Shown here: positions 10,293-21,850 of the stretch, piece after piece
Position numbering within the stretch: the stretch's first letter is position 1
Layout of the letters: every line of letters begins with the position of its first letter
Assembly (NCBI GenBank): GCA_022640915.1
Contig: JALCCT010000008.1
Span: 51,185 to 115,184 of the forward strand
Length of the DNA: 64,000 nucleotides
Direction: 5' to 3'
Origin: Bifidobacterium sp.
GTDB lineage: Bacteria; Actinomycetota; Actinomycetes; Actinomycetales; Bifidobacteriaceae
Notes under the pieces: generated by a model
What the model was told of the DNA's origin: nothing
The model's database searches: none
The model's input: the letters and a program-made list of their open reading frames with translations, nothing else
Position numbers and translations under genes: made by a program

Positions 10293-13151
10293 ATGAGCGA
10301 AGAAAACAACCCAGAGGGGACATTGCTGGTCGTCGATGGGCATTCGCTCGCATTCCGGGCGTATTTCGCGTTGCCAGTGGATAATTTCTCCACCTCCGCT
10401 GGGCAGTCCACGAATGCAGTGTGGGGCTTCGCTACCATGCTGGCGCAGGTGATCGAGACAGAGAAGCCCAATCACCTTGCGGTTGCCTTCGATGTCAAGG
10501 GCGGCACGTTCCGCAACACTATGCTGCCGCAGTATAAAGGCACGCGCGATGCCGCACCCGAAGACCTGCTCAGCCAGCTGCCACTGATCCAGCAGCTGCT
10601 CACTGCGCTGGGCGTCACCTATATAGAGAAGCCGGGGTATGAGGGCGATGACGTAATCGGTACGCTGGCAAGCATGGGGGAGGCGCACGGTTACCGCACA
10701 TTGGTACTTTCCGGCGATCGTGACGCGTTCCAGCTGGTAGATGATTCGATTACCGTATTGTATCCGGGGCATCATTTCAAGGATCTCAAGCATATGACTC
10801 CGGACGCAATTGTGGAGAAGTACCATGTCACGCCGTCCCAATATCCCGATCTTGCGGCGTTACGAGGCGAAACCGCGGATAATATCCCCGGAGTCCCTGG
10901 CGTAGGCGACGGATACGCGGCTAAATGGATCAAGCAGTTCGGTTCGCTTGATCAGATCCTTGTGCATGCTGATGAGATCAGCGGCAAGAAGGGCGAATCG
11001 CTGCGCGAGAACGCTGATCAAGTCAGGCTCAACCGTAAAGTCAACGCGTTAGTGCGTGATCTGGATTTGGGTGTGTGCATTGAGGAGTGCACTTTTGGAC
11101 AGATAGACATCGCTGCAATAGACAAGCTGTTTGCACAACTTGAATTCGGTGCGCGAACCAAGCAGCGCATCGTGAAATCCTTCGCTGCGACGTTGAACGG
11201 CGAATCAATCACCGCCGCCGCAGCAGGCGATGAGCCGAAGCCGTCCGAAGGCAAAGTCCCAGAGCCCATCGAAACGCAGATCATCGGCGACGTCGCACAG
11301 CTGAACGACTGGGTGCAGAAGTACTGCCCACAGCCGCAGAACACTGTGCCAACTGGTTTGCATTACGATTCTTCGCAGCCCGATTCGCACGCTTACGTTG
11401 ACGCAACGCTATGTGGCGCGCCCGGCATAAGCTCGACTTGGGTGTTGCATGCGCAAGGCTCCTGCAAACCCGGCCGCGCTACGTTGCGCTGCGCGGTGCT
11501 GCTGGCGGCAGGCCACGCCGCAGTGCTGGAAGCGGGCTTCGACGATGGCGTGCGCGCGGCATTGCAGCAGCTGTGCGACACGCGCCACGGCAACCTCGTT
11601 GTCCACGGTTATAAAGAGCACGAGCATATGCTTGACGCAGCCGGGTTACGTCTGGCGGTTCCTTTCTTCGATACGAAACTCGCCGGCTACTTAGTGCACC
11701 CTGATTTCCATGCCGAAAGCATAGAACAGGATGCTGAGCACTTTCTCGACATTCACCGTGATGAGACCGGCTTAGTGACGCAAGGCCAGCTCGATCTGGA
11801 CGAAGATACGCCTGCCGTCGGGGAATTCGACCATGCGGTCGAACAGGCGCTGACCGTGCGTCAACTCGCTGATGAATTGGCGCCGAGGCTCGATAAAGGA
11901 CGGCAATTCGGACTCCTGCGCACAATTGAGATGCCGGTTTCCGCCGTGCTCCACGGCATGGAGCGCATTGGGGCAGGCGTCGATATCGAACGGCTGGGCG
12001 GCATGCATGACGAGTTTTACGCCGATGCGAATCAGGCGCAGGAGATCGCCTGGCAAGCCGCAGGCAGCGAGATCAATCTGCAAAGCCCCAAGCAGCTGCA
12101 GAAAGTCCTGTTCGATGACATGGGCCTGAAACCCACCCGGCGAACCAAATCCGGTTCCTACACCACCAATGCCGCATCCCTGCAGGATTTGTACATCAAA
12201 TCGACTGGCAACGAGCGGGCGAACACTTTTCTCGGTGCGCTGCTGAGGCATCGAGAAACCAATAAGCTCAGGCAAATCGTGCAGACACTGCTCGACGCGA
12301 CGAACCGTGACGATATGCGTATCCATACGACATATGAGCAGACGGTCGCTGCTACAGGGCGCCTGAGCTCGGTCGATCCGAATCTGCAGAACATCCCCAA
12401 CCGCAACGCCGCCGGGCGTGAGATACGCTCGGCATTCGTGCCAGGGGATGGTTTTGAATCCCTTTTGAGCTGTGATTATTCGCAAGTCGAGCTGCGCATC
12501 ATGGCTGATCTGTCCGGTGACGAGACGTTGATTGAGGCGTTCCGTTCGGGCGCCGATTTCCATAGATATGTGGCTAGCCTGGTCTATGGCATACCGATGG
12601 ATCAGATCACTTCCGATCAGCGCAGCCATGTGAAAGCGATGAGCTACGGCTTGGCATATGGGTTAAGCACTTACGGCCTTGCCCAGCAGCTCAAGATCAG
12701 CCCTGCTGCTGCCGACGTCTTGCGTGATCAGTATTTTTCCACCTTCGGTAAGGTGCACACATATCTTGAATCACTGGTCTCTACGGCGCGTCGCAAAGGC
12801 TATACGGAGACGATGTTCGGACGACGTCGTTACTTCCCGGCGCTCTCTTCGGGCAATCGAGTCGCGAGGGACGCCGCCGAACGCGGGGCGCTCAACGCGC
12901 CAATCCAGGGCTCGGCCGCCGACATCATGAAGCTGGCGATGATCCGTGCTGAGCGGCTGCTTCGAGAGGCGGGCGTTGCTAGCCGCATCATTTTGCAGAT
13001 CCATGACGAACTCGTCGTTGAAGTGGCGCCGGGAGAGGCCGAGCAGGTTAGCGGCATCGTCAAAGACGCCATGGAGCATGCGGTCGACATCGCCGTGCCG
13101 CTGGACGTTTCCATAGGTATCGGGGCCGACTGGCAACTCGCTGCACACTGA
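10293..13151 (+). CDS. polA: DNA polymerase I
   Basis: 5'-nuclease domain (DGHSLAFRAYFAL, GYEGDDVIGTLA) and family A polymerase motifs (DYSQVELRIMADLSGDE, QIHDELVVEV). ORF opens at 10149 but ATG 10293 gives the conserved N-terminus. Confidence 0.97.
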   Translation: MSEENNPEGTLLVVDGHSLAFRAYFALPVDNFSTSAGQSTNAVWGFATMLAQVIETEKPNHLAVAFDVKGGTFRNTMLPQYKGTRDAAPEDLLSQLPLIQQLLTALGVTYIEKPGYEGDDVIGTLASMGEAHGYRTLVLSGDRDAFQLVDDSITVLYPGHHFKDLKHMTPDAIVEKYHVTPSQYPDLAALRGETADNIPGVPGVGDGYAAKWIKQFGSLDQILVHADEISGKKGESLRENADQVRLNRKVNALVRDLDLGVCIEECTFGQIDIAAIDKLFAQLEFGARTKQRIVKSFAATLNGESITAAAAGDEPKPSEGKVPEPIETQIIGDVAQLNDWVQKYCPQPQNTVPTGLHYDSSQPDSHAYVDATLCGAPGISSTWVLHAQGSCKPGRATLRCAVLLAAGHAAVLEAGFDDGVRAALQQLCDTRHGNLVVHGYKEHEHMLDAAGLRLAVPFFDTKLAGYLVHPDFHAESIEQDAEHFLDIHRDETGLVTQGQLDLDEDTPAVGEFDHAVEQALTVRQLADELAPRLDKGRQFGLLRTIEMPVSAVLHGMERIGAGVDIERLGGMHDEFYADANQAQEIAWQAAGSEINLQSPKQLQKVLFDDMGLKPTRRTKSGSYTTNAASLQDLYIKSTGNERANTFLGALLRHRETNKLRQIVQTLLDATNRDDMRIHTTYEQTVAATGRLSSVDPNLQNIPNRNAAGREIRSAFVPGDGFESLLSCDYSQVELRIMADLSGDETLIEAFRSGADFHRYVASLVYGIPMDQITSDQRSHVKAMSYGLAYGLSTYGLAQQLKISPAAADVLRDQYFSTFGKVHTYLESLVSTARRKGYTETMFGRRRYFPALSSGNRVARDAAERGALNAPIQGSAADIMKLAMIRAERLLREAGVASRIILQIHDELVVEVAPGEAEQVSGIVKDAMEHAVDIAVPLDVSIGIGADWQLAAH

Positions 13152-13310
13152 GTCACAACGGCGTCAGGGCAGGTGCCGGGTTCGTGGATACCGCGTGATC
13201 GAATACCCGTGGTGCGCACGTTCGGCACTACGCGCTGCCGCACCTGCGGTTTGCGCCCATGGAGATTGTCAGAGGATACCAAGCCGCACACAACAGAAAG
13301 GCAACATGCT

Positions 13311-14216
13311 ATGCCCACACTGAGCCAAGTCGTCAAGGTACTGGAAACGCTCTACCCGCTGCGATATGCAGAGCAATGGGATGCGCCTGGGCTCATCGTG
13401 GGTGACCTGCATGCGCCGGTGCGGCGTGTCGCCTTTGCGGTCGATCCCACGATGGATGTGATCGATGATGCGCTGGCAATGTCCGCGGATCTGCTGATCT
13501 GCCATCATCCGCTGTTCTTCCGGCCCGTGCATGCCGTCTCGGGGCTGGATTTCCGCGGCGCAATCGTCGGCAAACTCTACATCGGGCATTGCGCGCTATG
13601 GGTCGGGCACACTAATGCCGACAGTGCCTACCGCGGGGTCGCACAGGCTGCCGCGGATTCCTTTGGGCTGGTTGATCAGTACCCTCTGGAGCCGATTGAG
13701 GATCCCAAGGCGCAGCACCCCGTTGGTCTGGGCCGCGTAGGGCGCTTGGAGTGCCCGATGAGCTTGCAAGCCTTCGCACGTCGGGTTGCGGCAGCGCTGC
13801 CTGCGACGAAACTTGGCGTGCAGGTCGGCGGCGATCTGTCAGCGCTGATCAGCTCTGTTGCTGTGCTGCCAGGTTCCGGCGATTCCGAATTCGATGTGGT
13901 GCGCCATTGTGGTGCTGATGTCTACGTGACCAGCGACTTGCGCCACCATCCGGCGACCGATGCGCTTCAACAGATGCGCTATGAGGCGTCATTGCGTGCC
14001 GACGGCATCGCGGCAGGTCAAGCAGACAAGTCCTCCAGCGGCGGTGGGCCCGCGCTCATTAACACCCCGCATAGTGCTATCGAATCGCTCTGGCTGCGCT
14101 ACGCCATGGAAGACGTCCCCGCAGCTGTTGAACATGCGACCGGAAGCAGGCTTGACGAGTGGCGGAAGCTCGAGCGCAACACCGATCCGTGGGCACTGTC
14201 GATAGCGTGCGGATAA
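13311..14216 (+). CDS. NIF3/YbgI-like dinuclear metal center protein
   Basis: AEQWDAPGLIVGD, DLLICHHPLFFRPV, VGHTNADSA, VYVTSDLRHHPA motifs. Confidence 0.9.
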   Translation: MPTLSQVVKVLETLYPLRYAEQWDAPGLIVGDLHAPVRRVAFAVDPTMDVIDDALAMSADLLICHHPLFFRPVHAVSGLDFRGAIVGKLYIGHCALWVGHTNADSAYRGVAQAAADSFGLVDQYPLEPIEDPKAQHPVGLGRVGRLECPMSLQAFARRVAAALPATKLGVQVGGDLSALISSVAVLPGSGDSEFDVVRHCGADVYVTSDLRHHPATDALQQMRYEASLRADGIAAGQADKSSSGGGPALINTPHSAIESLWLRYAMEDVPAAVEHATGSRLDEWRKLERNTDPWALSIACG

Positions 14217-14343
14217 CGCGCTGTCTGCCGTGGGCGTGCAAATGCTACACCGCTGCCGATGGTATCAATGGAAAGAATGGACGGTGCTGCGCAAGGCAGC
14301 TGGTCGGCGATGAACAGATAAGCGAACAAGGGAAGACGCAACA

Positions 14344-15069
14344 ATGGATAGGCAGGATAACGCAACTGCGCAACAGCGGCAAGATGCGGCGAAACGCGCT
14401 GGGGATAGCGAAGCGGTGACTTCCGATAGTCAGGCGAGCCGCAGCATGGCAGAATTCGCCGGCCAGCCGATGCAGACCACTCGCATCGACATGGATCAGC
14501 CGGCGCGCATCACGCGCTCGGACGTGGTCTACCGAGGAGCTATCTTCACTGTGGAAGACCGCACGGCATCGTTGAACACCCGCGATGGGAAGCCGCTCAA
14601 CATCCGCAGACAAGTTGTTGTGCATGCGCCGAGCGTGGTGATGCTCGTGCACGATGTGCACCGTGACCGCTATCTTGCCGAACGCGAATACCGGGCCGGC
14701 TCGAACACCTTCGCCTACGGCATTCCCGCGGGGCTTATGGACGAGGGTGAGAACCCCGAACAAGCCGCTGTGCGCGAATTGCGCGAAGAGACCGGAGTCG
14801 AAGCTGATTCAGCTGATAGTCAGATTGATCATGTCGGCGATTTTTATTCCTCCGAAGGTATGAGCGATGAGCTCGTGCATATCATGGTGCTGCATCTGAG
14901 CACGTGGCGTGAGGCTCCGAGACATTTCGATGCTGACGAATACGTGGAATCGGCGTGGGTAAGCTGGGATGAACTCAACCGGCTGCCTATCAACTCCTCG
15001 AATCCGGTCATCGCTATCCAGTATGAGGCGCTGCGACGATTACGTCTGCAGCTGAGCCAACGACGCTAG
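14344..15069 (+). CDS. NUDIX hydrolase (ADP-ribose pyrophosphatase-like)
   Basis: GIPAGLMDEGENPEQAAVRELREETGVEA NUDIX box. Confidence 0.9.
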   Translation: MDRQDNATAQQRQDAAKRAGDSEAVTSDSQASRSMAEFAGQPMQTTRIDMDQPARITRSDVVYRGAIFTVEDRTASLNTRDGKPLNIRRQVVVHAPSVVMLVHDVHRDRYLAEREYRAGSNTFAYGIPAGLMDEGENPEQAAVRELREETGVEADSADSQIDHVGDFYSSEGMSDELVHIMVLHLSTWREAPRHFDADEYVESAWVSWDELNRLPINSSNPVIAIQYEALRRLRLQLSQRR

Positions 15070-15156
15070 CGTCCTTATTCGCTTCTTGCCCCTAGCTGGC
15101 AGACTCGACTTTTCAATGGCACAGGCGCTCGCACGGTAACGTGCCATACTGTACGT

Positions 15157-17296
<2,140 letters not shown>

Positions 17297-17298
<2 letters not shown>

Positions 17299-17336
17299 TG
17301 TGTTTTGATGCGGCTCGATGTGTTTTGATGTGGCTG
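17297..17336. repeat. Two tandem copies of a 20-bp unit at the glgX 3' end
   Basis: GATGTGTTTTGATGCGGCTC followed by GATGTGTTTTGATGTGGCTG. Confidence 0.8.
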
Positions 17337-17353
17337 AGGCGTGTGCATCGATT

Positions 17354-18697
17354 TCAACGATTCGCCGAAAGCCTCGATTCGAGTTCGTTAGGCGGTACTC
17401 GCACATCGCCTTCGGATGATTGCGTAGCGGTCGGCTTAGCGGGCGATTCTGGGTTCGACTCGGATAGATCGGTGCCCGCAAGCACGTTGCCCGCAAGCAC
17501 GTTGCCCGCCTGATGATGCAGCATCTGCGTCTGGACACGGTCGGCTTCGATGGCGGCGATCTGACGCGAGAATACGATGAACCAGCCGAGGAAGAGCAGC
17601 CCGGCCAAAGCTTCGACATTAGTCAGCGTGTTCGCCCCCCGCAGCCACGCAATGAATTCGATGATGCAGACGGCGATGGCCAAATCTGACACCGCGTATA
17701 TCGCTCGCGAGAGCTGTGGCGCGATCCATGGCAGACCGATGAGCAATGCGGCCATGATGCCGGGCAGGCCGCGTGCGAATACGTTGTGCACAACCGGATG
17801 CGGAGTATAACGGAAAAGTCCGATTCCCACGAAGGCGATGCCTGAGAGCGTCAGGAGCACGGCGAGGCAGGCGATGCGCGTCTTGAAATGCGTGATTTCC
17901 TCCGCTTGCCCAGGCCCGTGCCCATCCGGCCACAAGCTTCTCATACGATATGTGGTCACTAGCTCGGAGATCGAGAAATAGCTAATGATAACAATGCAAA
18001 AGCCCGCCAGAATCAGTGTGGAATTGAACATGCGGGCGGCGAAAGTCATGCGGTCGCCCAGCTGCGAGAAATTGTTGTTGTACCAATACGGGTCGTCGCT
18101 GGTCAAGCCTGCGGCGCTCACGCCCGACACCACAAAAAATGGCAGGAGTGAGGCGAGGGTCTTCGAGTCCATTAGTGAGGCCTGCACGAAGGTCACATAA
18201 CCGCACAGCCCCGCGGATCCGGCGCACAGTGCAGCCATATAGCCGATGAACGCACGGCCCATCATCTGATTGATGACGCCGAGCGCACTGAAGGATACCA
18301 GGAACAGCGTCGCAGCATAGACAGTGGAGAGGGCGAGGATCTCGATAATCCTGCGCACGACAATGAACCATCCATGTCGATCTTTGAGCGAACGTGATTT
18401 GCCGGCGTATGCCACGATGAACGATACGACACCGCACGCGGCCACAATGCCCGAGAACACGCTGAACAGCCTGCGACTCACCTGCCAGATCGCCGGTGCC
18501 AGCTGCACATACAAGGTCATGGCGATGCCGCCGATCAGAGCGCAACACAGGAAAGACACGAGCCCTGCCGATTCCGCATGCTGATGCCGTCCCATAGCTG
18601 CTTGTTCCTTGTCGCTCGGTGCTGTTGCAGTCGTATCCATGGCGGCTGCCGCATTCATTTGTGTCGTGTTGCCGCGCGGCCCAGCAGCCTTCCGCAT
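17354..18697 (-). CDS. Multi-TM integral membrane protein, possibly DUF998-like
   Basis: 447 aa ORF with about 8 hydrophobic segments (GLVSFLCCALIGGIAMTLYVQLAPAIW...); DUF998 assignment tentative. Confidence 0.7.
   Translation of the reverse strand: MRKAAGPRGNTTQMNAAAAMDTTATAPSDKEQAAMGRHQHAESAGLVSFLCCALIGGIAMTLYVQLAPAIWQVSRRLFSVFSGIVAACGVVSFIVAYAGKSRSLKDRHGWFIVVRRIIEILALSTVYAATLFLVSFSALGVINQMMGRAFIGYMAALCAGSAGLCGYVTFVQASLMDSKTLASLLPFFVVSGVSAAGLTSDDPYWYNNNFSQLGDRMTFAARMFNSTLILAGFCIVIISYFSISELVTTYRMRSLWPDGHGPGQAEEITHFKTRIACLAVLLTLSGIAFVGIGLFRYTPHPVVHNVFARGLPGIMAALLIGLPWIAPQLSRAIYAVSDLAIAVCIIEFIAWLRGANTLTNVEALAGLLFLGWFIVFSRQIAAIEADRVQTQMLHHQAGNVLAGNVLAGTDLSESNPESPAKPTATQSSEGDVRVPPNELESRLSANR
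17474..17509. repeat. 15-bp tandem repeat inside the membrane protein gene (about 2.4 copies)
   Basis: GCCCGCAAGCACGTT x2 plus GCCCGC; encodes AGNVLAGNVLAG near the C-terminus. Confidence 0.85.
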
Positions 18698-18859
18698 ATC
18701 GCGTTGTGCGGCTAGCCCGCGTGCCTATTGTATCCGTGCGGTATGTACGAGCGCACTCAATGCGCAATGTGGCGCTGGAGCAGACTCGGTTTTATCCCCA
18801 TATGCGCGTGATCAGTCCAAGGTTGCTATACAATAGATAGCTGTGCCCGTATGGGCATT

Positions 18860-18933
18860 CGGGATGTAGCGCAGCTTGGTAGCGCGCCTGCTTTGGGAGC
18901 AGGATGTCGCAGGTTCAAATCCTGTCATCCCGA
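18860..18933 (+). tRNA. tRNA-Pro (anticodon TGG)
   Basis: CGGGATG...CATCCCG acceptor, anticodon stem-loop CCTGC-TTTGGGA-GCAGG, T-arm GCAGG-TTCAAAT-CCTGT. Confidence 0.95.
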
Positions 18934-18942
18934 CGATTACTA

Positions 18943-18980
18943 GAGAACCGTTGGGATGCCAACGGTTCTCTTTTTCTTTT
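18943..18980 (+). terminator. Rho-independent terminator after tRNA-Pro
   Basis: GAGAACCGTTGG-GATG-CCAACGGTTCTC followed by TTTTTCTTTT. Confidence 0.92.
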
Positions 18981-19233
18981 TCCCCACGTTTCTGTATCAT
19001 ATGGATGCACGTTACGCTGTACTCGGTGTTGCGATCGGTGCGGGCAATGGCATGTCCTTTGTCGCAGCAGCCGCCGTATTATGGCAATCTATCCGGCAGG
19101 ATCAGGTTGCGTCTCAGCATGTATGCAAGTGACCGATATTGACGCGAGGCTATGGCCTACAGGTTTGAGAAAAACCAAAATCTCATGGAATGCATCTGAG
19201 GCAATAGACGCTGAGCTGAGTATTCTCTCTGAA

Positions 19234-20199
19234 CTAGAGTCGATCGGCGATCATCGCGCAATGTTCGCGGATGACGCGGGCGGAATTGTGGAATTTATCC
19301 AGTTCATCGTCGGTCAGGTGCAGATCGACGAAATCGCCGATACCGTTGGCATCCAAGGTGACAGGCAGACTGAGGAACACGTCGTGCTCGTCGTATTCGT
19401 ATTGTCCGTCAACGAGTGTTGACACGGAGATCACTCGGCGTTCGTTCCATAAGATTGTCTTGACCAAACCGGCTACGGTGACCGCGATGCCTTCGCTGGT
19501 GCCGCCGCGCAGCCGTTTGATGACCATCGCGCGTTTGCGTGTCTGCTCTTCGATTCCCTCCAGCGTGACATGGGCATAGCGAGGACGATTGTCGGCGAGA
19601 TATTGGGTGAAGCTTTTGCCGATGAATGAGATCGTCGACCATGGTACGAACTGGGAATCCCCGTGTTCTCCGATCACGTACCCCGAAACCATGCGGGGGT
19701 CGAGCCTCGTCATTTCGCCGATGATCGCCTTCATGCGTGACGTGTCGAGTGCGGTGCCCGTGCCGATCACCTGCGTGTGGGATAGCCCAGTACGCTTCCA
19801 CGCGAACCAGCTGAGTACATCGACCGGGTTGGTGACCATGATGAGGATGCCATTGAACCCGGACTGCGTGATGGCGGACAGGATGGGGTCGACGATATCG
19901 ATGGCCGCTCCCAACTCCTGAAAACGAGTTTCGCCGGGCTTGGGCTTCGGGCCGGCGGTGACGATTACGATGTCGGCGCTCTGGCAATCGGACCAGTCGC
20001 CCTCGCGGATCGCGACGAAGCGGCTGGTGAATTCAGAGCCATCCATCAGGTCCATGGCCAGGCCAGTCGCCTTGTTCGGTTTGTGATCGATCAGCACCAG
20101 TTCGTTGCACAGGCCTTGCAGCACGATGGCGCTGGCAGTTGCCGCACCGACGCTGCCGGTGCCGACGATTACCACGCGACTCTTATGCAATGTGACCAT
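19234..20199 (-). CDS. ldh: L-lactate dehydrogenase
   Basis: RVVIVGTGSVGAATASAIVLQGLCNELVLIDHKPNKATGLAMDLMDG; IMVTNPVDVLSW; VSGYVIGEHGDSQF. Confidence 0.93.
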   Translation of the reverse strand: MVTLHKSRVVIVGTGSVGAATASAIVLQGLCNELVLIDHKPNKATGLAMDLMDGSEFTSRFVAIREGDWSDCQSADIVIVTAGPKPKPGETRFQELGAAIDIVDPILSAITQSGFNGILIMVTNPVDVLSWFAWKRTGLSHTQVIGTGTALDTSRMKAIIGEMTRLDPRMVSGYVIGEHGDSQFVPWSTISFIGKSFTQYLADNRPRYAHVTLEGIEEQTRKRAMVIKRLRGGTSEGIAVTVAGLVKTILWNERRVISVSTLVDGQYEYDEHDVFLSLPVTLDANGIGDFVDLHLTDDELDKFHNSARVIREHCAMIADRL

Positions 20200-20273
20200 G
20201 CTGATGCCCTTCTCCTGTTTCGGTTGTGCAGATAATCCTCACAAAGTATGCACCAACCCAAGGAAGACGCGTG

Positions 20274-21086
20274 TCATACGACGATGCCCTGCTTCAGCCC
20301 GATAAGCGTCGCTGCGATTCGCTCTGGGGAGAAGACTGCGCTGAGGTCGCCGGCAGGCTGTGTCAGCCAGCGCGCGGCTAGCCATAAGGTTCCGCAATCC
20401 AATGCCAGCCAGAGCAGCATCCACAGCGCGGCTGGGACGCCGGTGCTCTGTGCAAGCAGATCGGCATCCGAATCGTCGGCTCGATGGGCTGAGCGCTGGC
20501 GGCACAGTTCGAAAAGCGGCCGGATCGCGCCGAAGCTCAGGAACCAGGCCAGCACATACCCAGAGTATGTGCGCAAGGTCACCGGGCCCCACCACGATAT
20601 GCTGATGGTCAGCGCCAGTGCAGCCGCTATCGCAGCGACGCCGTAGCTGTTGCGGATGCGTATGAGCATCAGCGACAGCAGCGCCACAAGCAGCCATAGT
20701 GTTGCGGTCGCGTATCCGTGCGCAGCCAGCGCCGCGCATCCCAGACCCCACAGCGCGGGAGCGGCATACCCCGCAAAGGTCGTCAGCATCAGGCCGAAGC
20801 CATGATCTCTGCCTGCGCTGACGGTGATGCCGGAAGTGTCGGCATGCAGACGGATCGATCCGAGCCTGCGGCCGGTCAGCACAGCAACGAGGGCATGCCC
20901 GCCTTCGTGCGCGATGGTGATGGCATTCCTGGAGACGTGCCATATCAGACCGGCCAGCACCGCCGCAAGTGCGATAAGCGCCCACAGTGCCGATCCGGCA
21001 GCGTCGAGCGGCGGCAGCCGGGTCGTCGAAGCAATCCATATCGTGTGCAGCCACAAATTTGCGACGTGCAAAAAACTGTCGATCAT
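20274..21086 (-). CDS. M50-type (site-2 protease-like) membrane metallopeptidase
   Basis: HEGGHALVAVLTGRRLGSIRLHADTSG (HExxH-like HEGGH) with multiple TM segments. Confidence 0.8.
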   Translation of the reverse strand: MIDSFLHVANLWLHTIWIASTTRLPPLDAAGSALWALIALAAVLAGLIWHVSRNAITIAHEGGHALVAVLTGRRLGSIRLHADTSGITVSAGRDHGFGLMLTTFAGYAAPALWGLGCAALAAHGYATATLWLLVALLSLMLIRIRNSYGVAAIAAALALTISISWWGPVTLRTYSGYVLAWFLSFGAIRPLFELCRQRSAHRADDSDADLLAQSTGVPAALWMLLWLALDCGTLWLAARWLTQPAGDLSAVFSPERIAATLIGLKQGIVV

Positions 21087-21232
21087 ACGCCCATGTTGTC
21101 ATGCGAAGCTGTGCGCACACCTAGCACATCGATGGCGGCGAAGCCGTCGCCTTCGGGCATGATCCATCCCAAACGCTCATGATCGCTGTCACGGCGGTAT
21201 TCTATCCAATCGTCAGGTATGTCCCTGCCCAT
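21083..21232 (-). CDS. Small hypothetical protein (49 aa), start/stop-coupled (ATGA) to the M50-like protease gene
   Basis: ORF MGRDIPDDWIEYRRDSDHERLGWIMPEGDGFAAIDVLGVRTASHDNMGV read manually on the minus strand; its TGA overlaps the protease ATG. Confidence 0.55.
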   Translation of the reverse strand: MGRDIPDDWIEYRRDSDHERLGWIMPEGDGFAAIDVLGVRTASHDNMGV

Positions 21233-21237
21233 GGTCG

Positions 21238-21716
21238 TCACGGTAGCACATGCGCGCGAATGAACGATCCGGCTACAGCCCTGACCGCGGTTTCCAACGC
21301 GACACCGAGCAGCCGTTCGATCATGTCAGCAGGCATCTTCCCTAGGATGCGCTTATCCCAGTTCCCGCCGTCGAGGCAGTCGGCGGTATACAGGAACTGA
21401 TGCACGGCGATGTCGCAGAAACGGCCGGTCTCCATGATCGAGGCGCATTTCATCTCTACCACCGTACAGCCTGCGCACCGGCGGTTTTCTGCATGGTTGC
21501 GCATAATCCGTCGGGTGTCCATGTTTTCGTGCCGGTAAAGGGCACAGGTAATTCGTCGAGGATCTGCTCGGTGACGAACCGCGACATTACGAGATTCTGG
21601 AATTTCGAGCGGAAGGTTGCGATAACCGTCTGCGGGAAATCCGTGATGGAGCTGATATTGCGTTGCGGTGTGACAATCGCCTTGCTGGAGTCATCGAAGG
21701 CATTAATGATGGTCAT
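21238..21716 (-). pseudogene. Degenerate nucleoside phosphorylase (uridine/purine phosphorylase family): internal deletion plus frameshift
   Basis: N-terminal piece MTIINAFDDSSKAIVTPQRNISSITDFPQTVIATF...DELPVPFTGTKTWTPDGL and, in another frame, C-terminal piece RNHAENRRCAGCTVVEMKCASIMETGRF...FLYTADCLDG; the central part of the family is missing. Confidence 0.75.
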
Positions 21717-21850
21717 ACGCAGCAAGAGTGACGGCGCACGGTGACAGAGCGGCTGTGCGCAGACGCTGCGTCTACGATCTCTATCGGTAGCCTGGCCGTG
21801 TTGCACGAACTTGCGTATCCATGTAGCGTTCTGTCGATACGATATCTGGC

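Noticed and set aside
15116-15147. ATGGCAC...GTGCCAT inverted repeat upstream of glgX
   Set aside because: Only 7-bp arms with an 18-nt spacer; could occur by chance, no supporting context.
18876-19422. ORFs overlapping tRNA-Pro and its terminator (for example 18904..19422)
   Set aside because: Run through a tRNA, a Rho-independent terminator and antisense to ldh; not credible genes.
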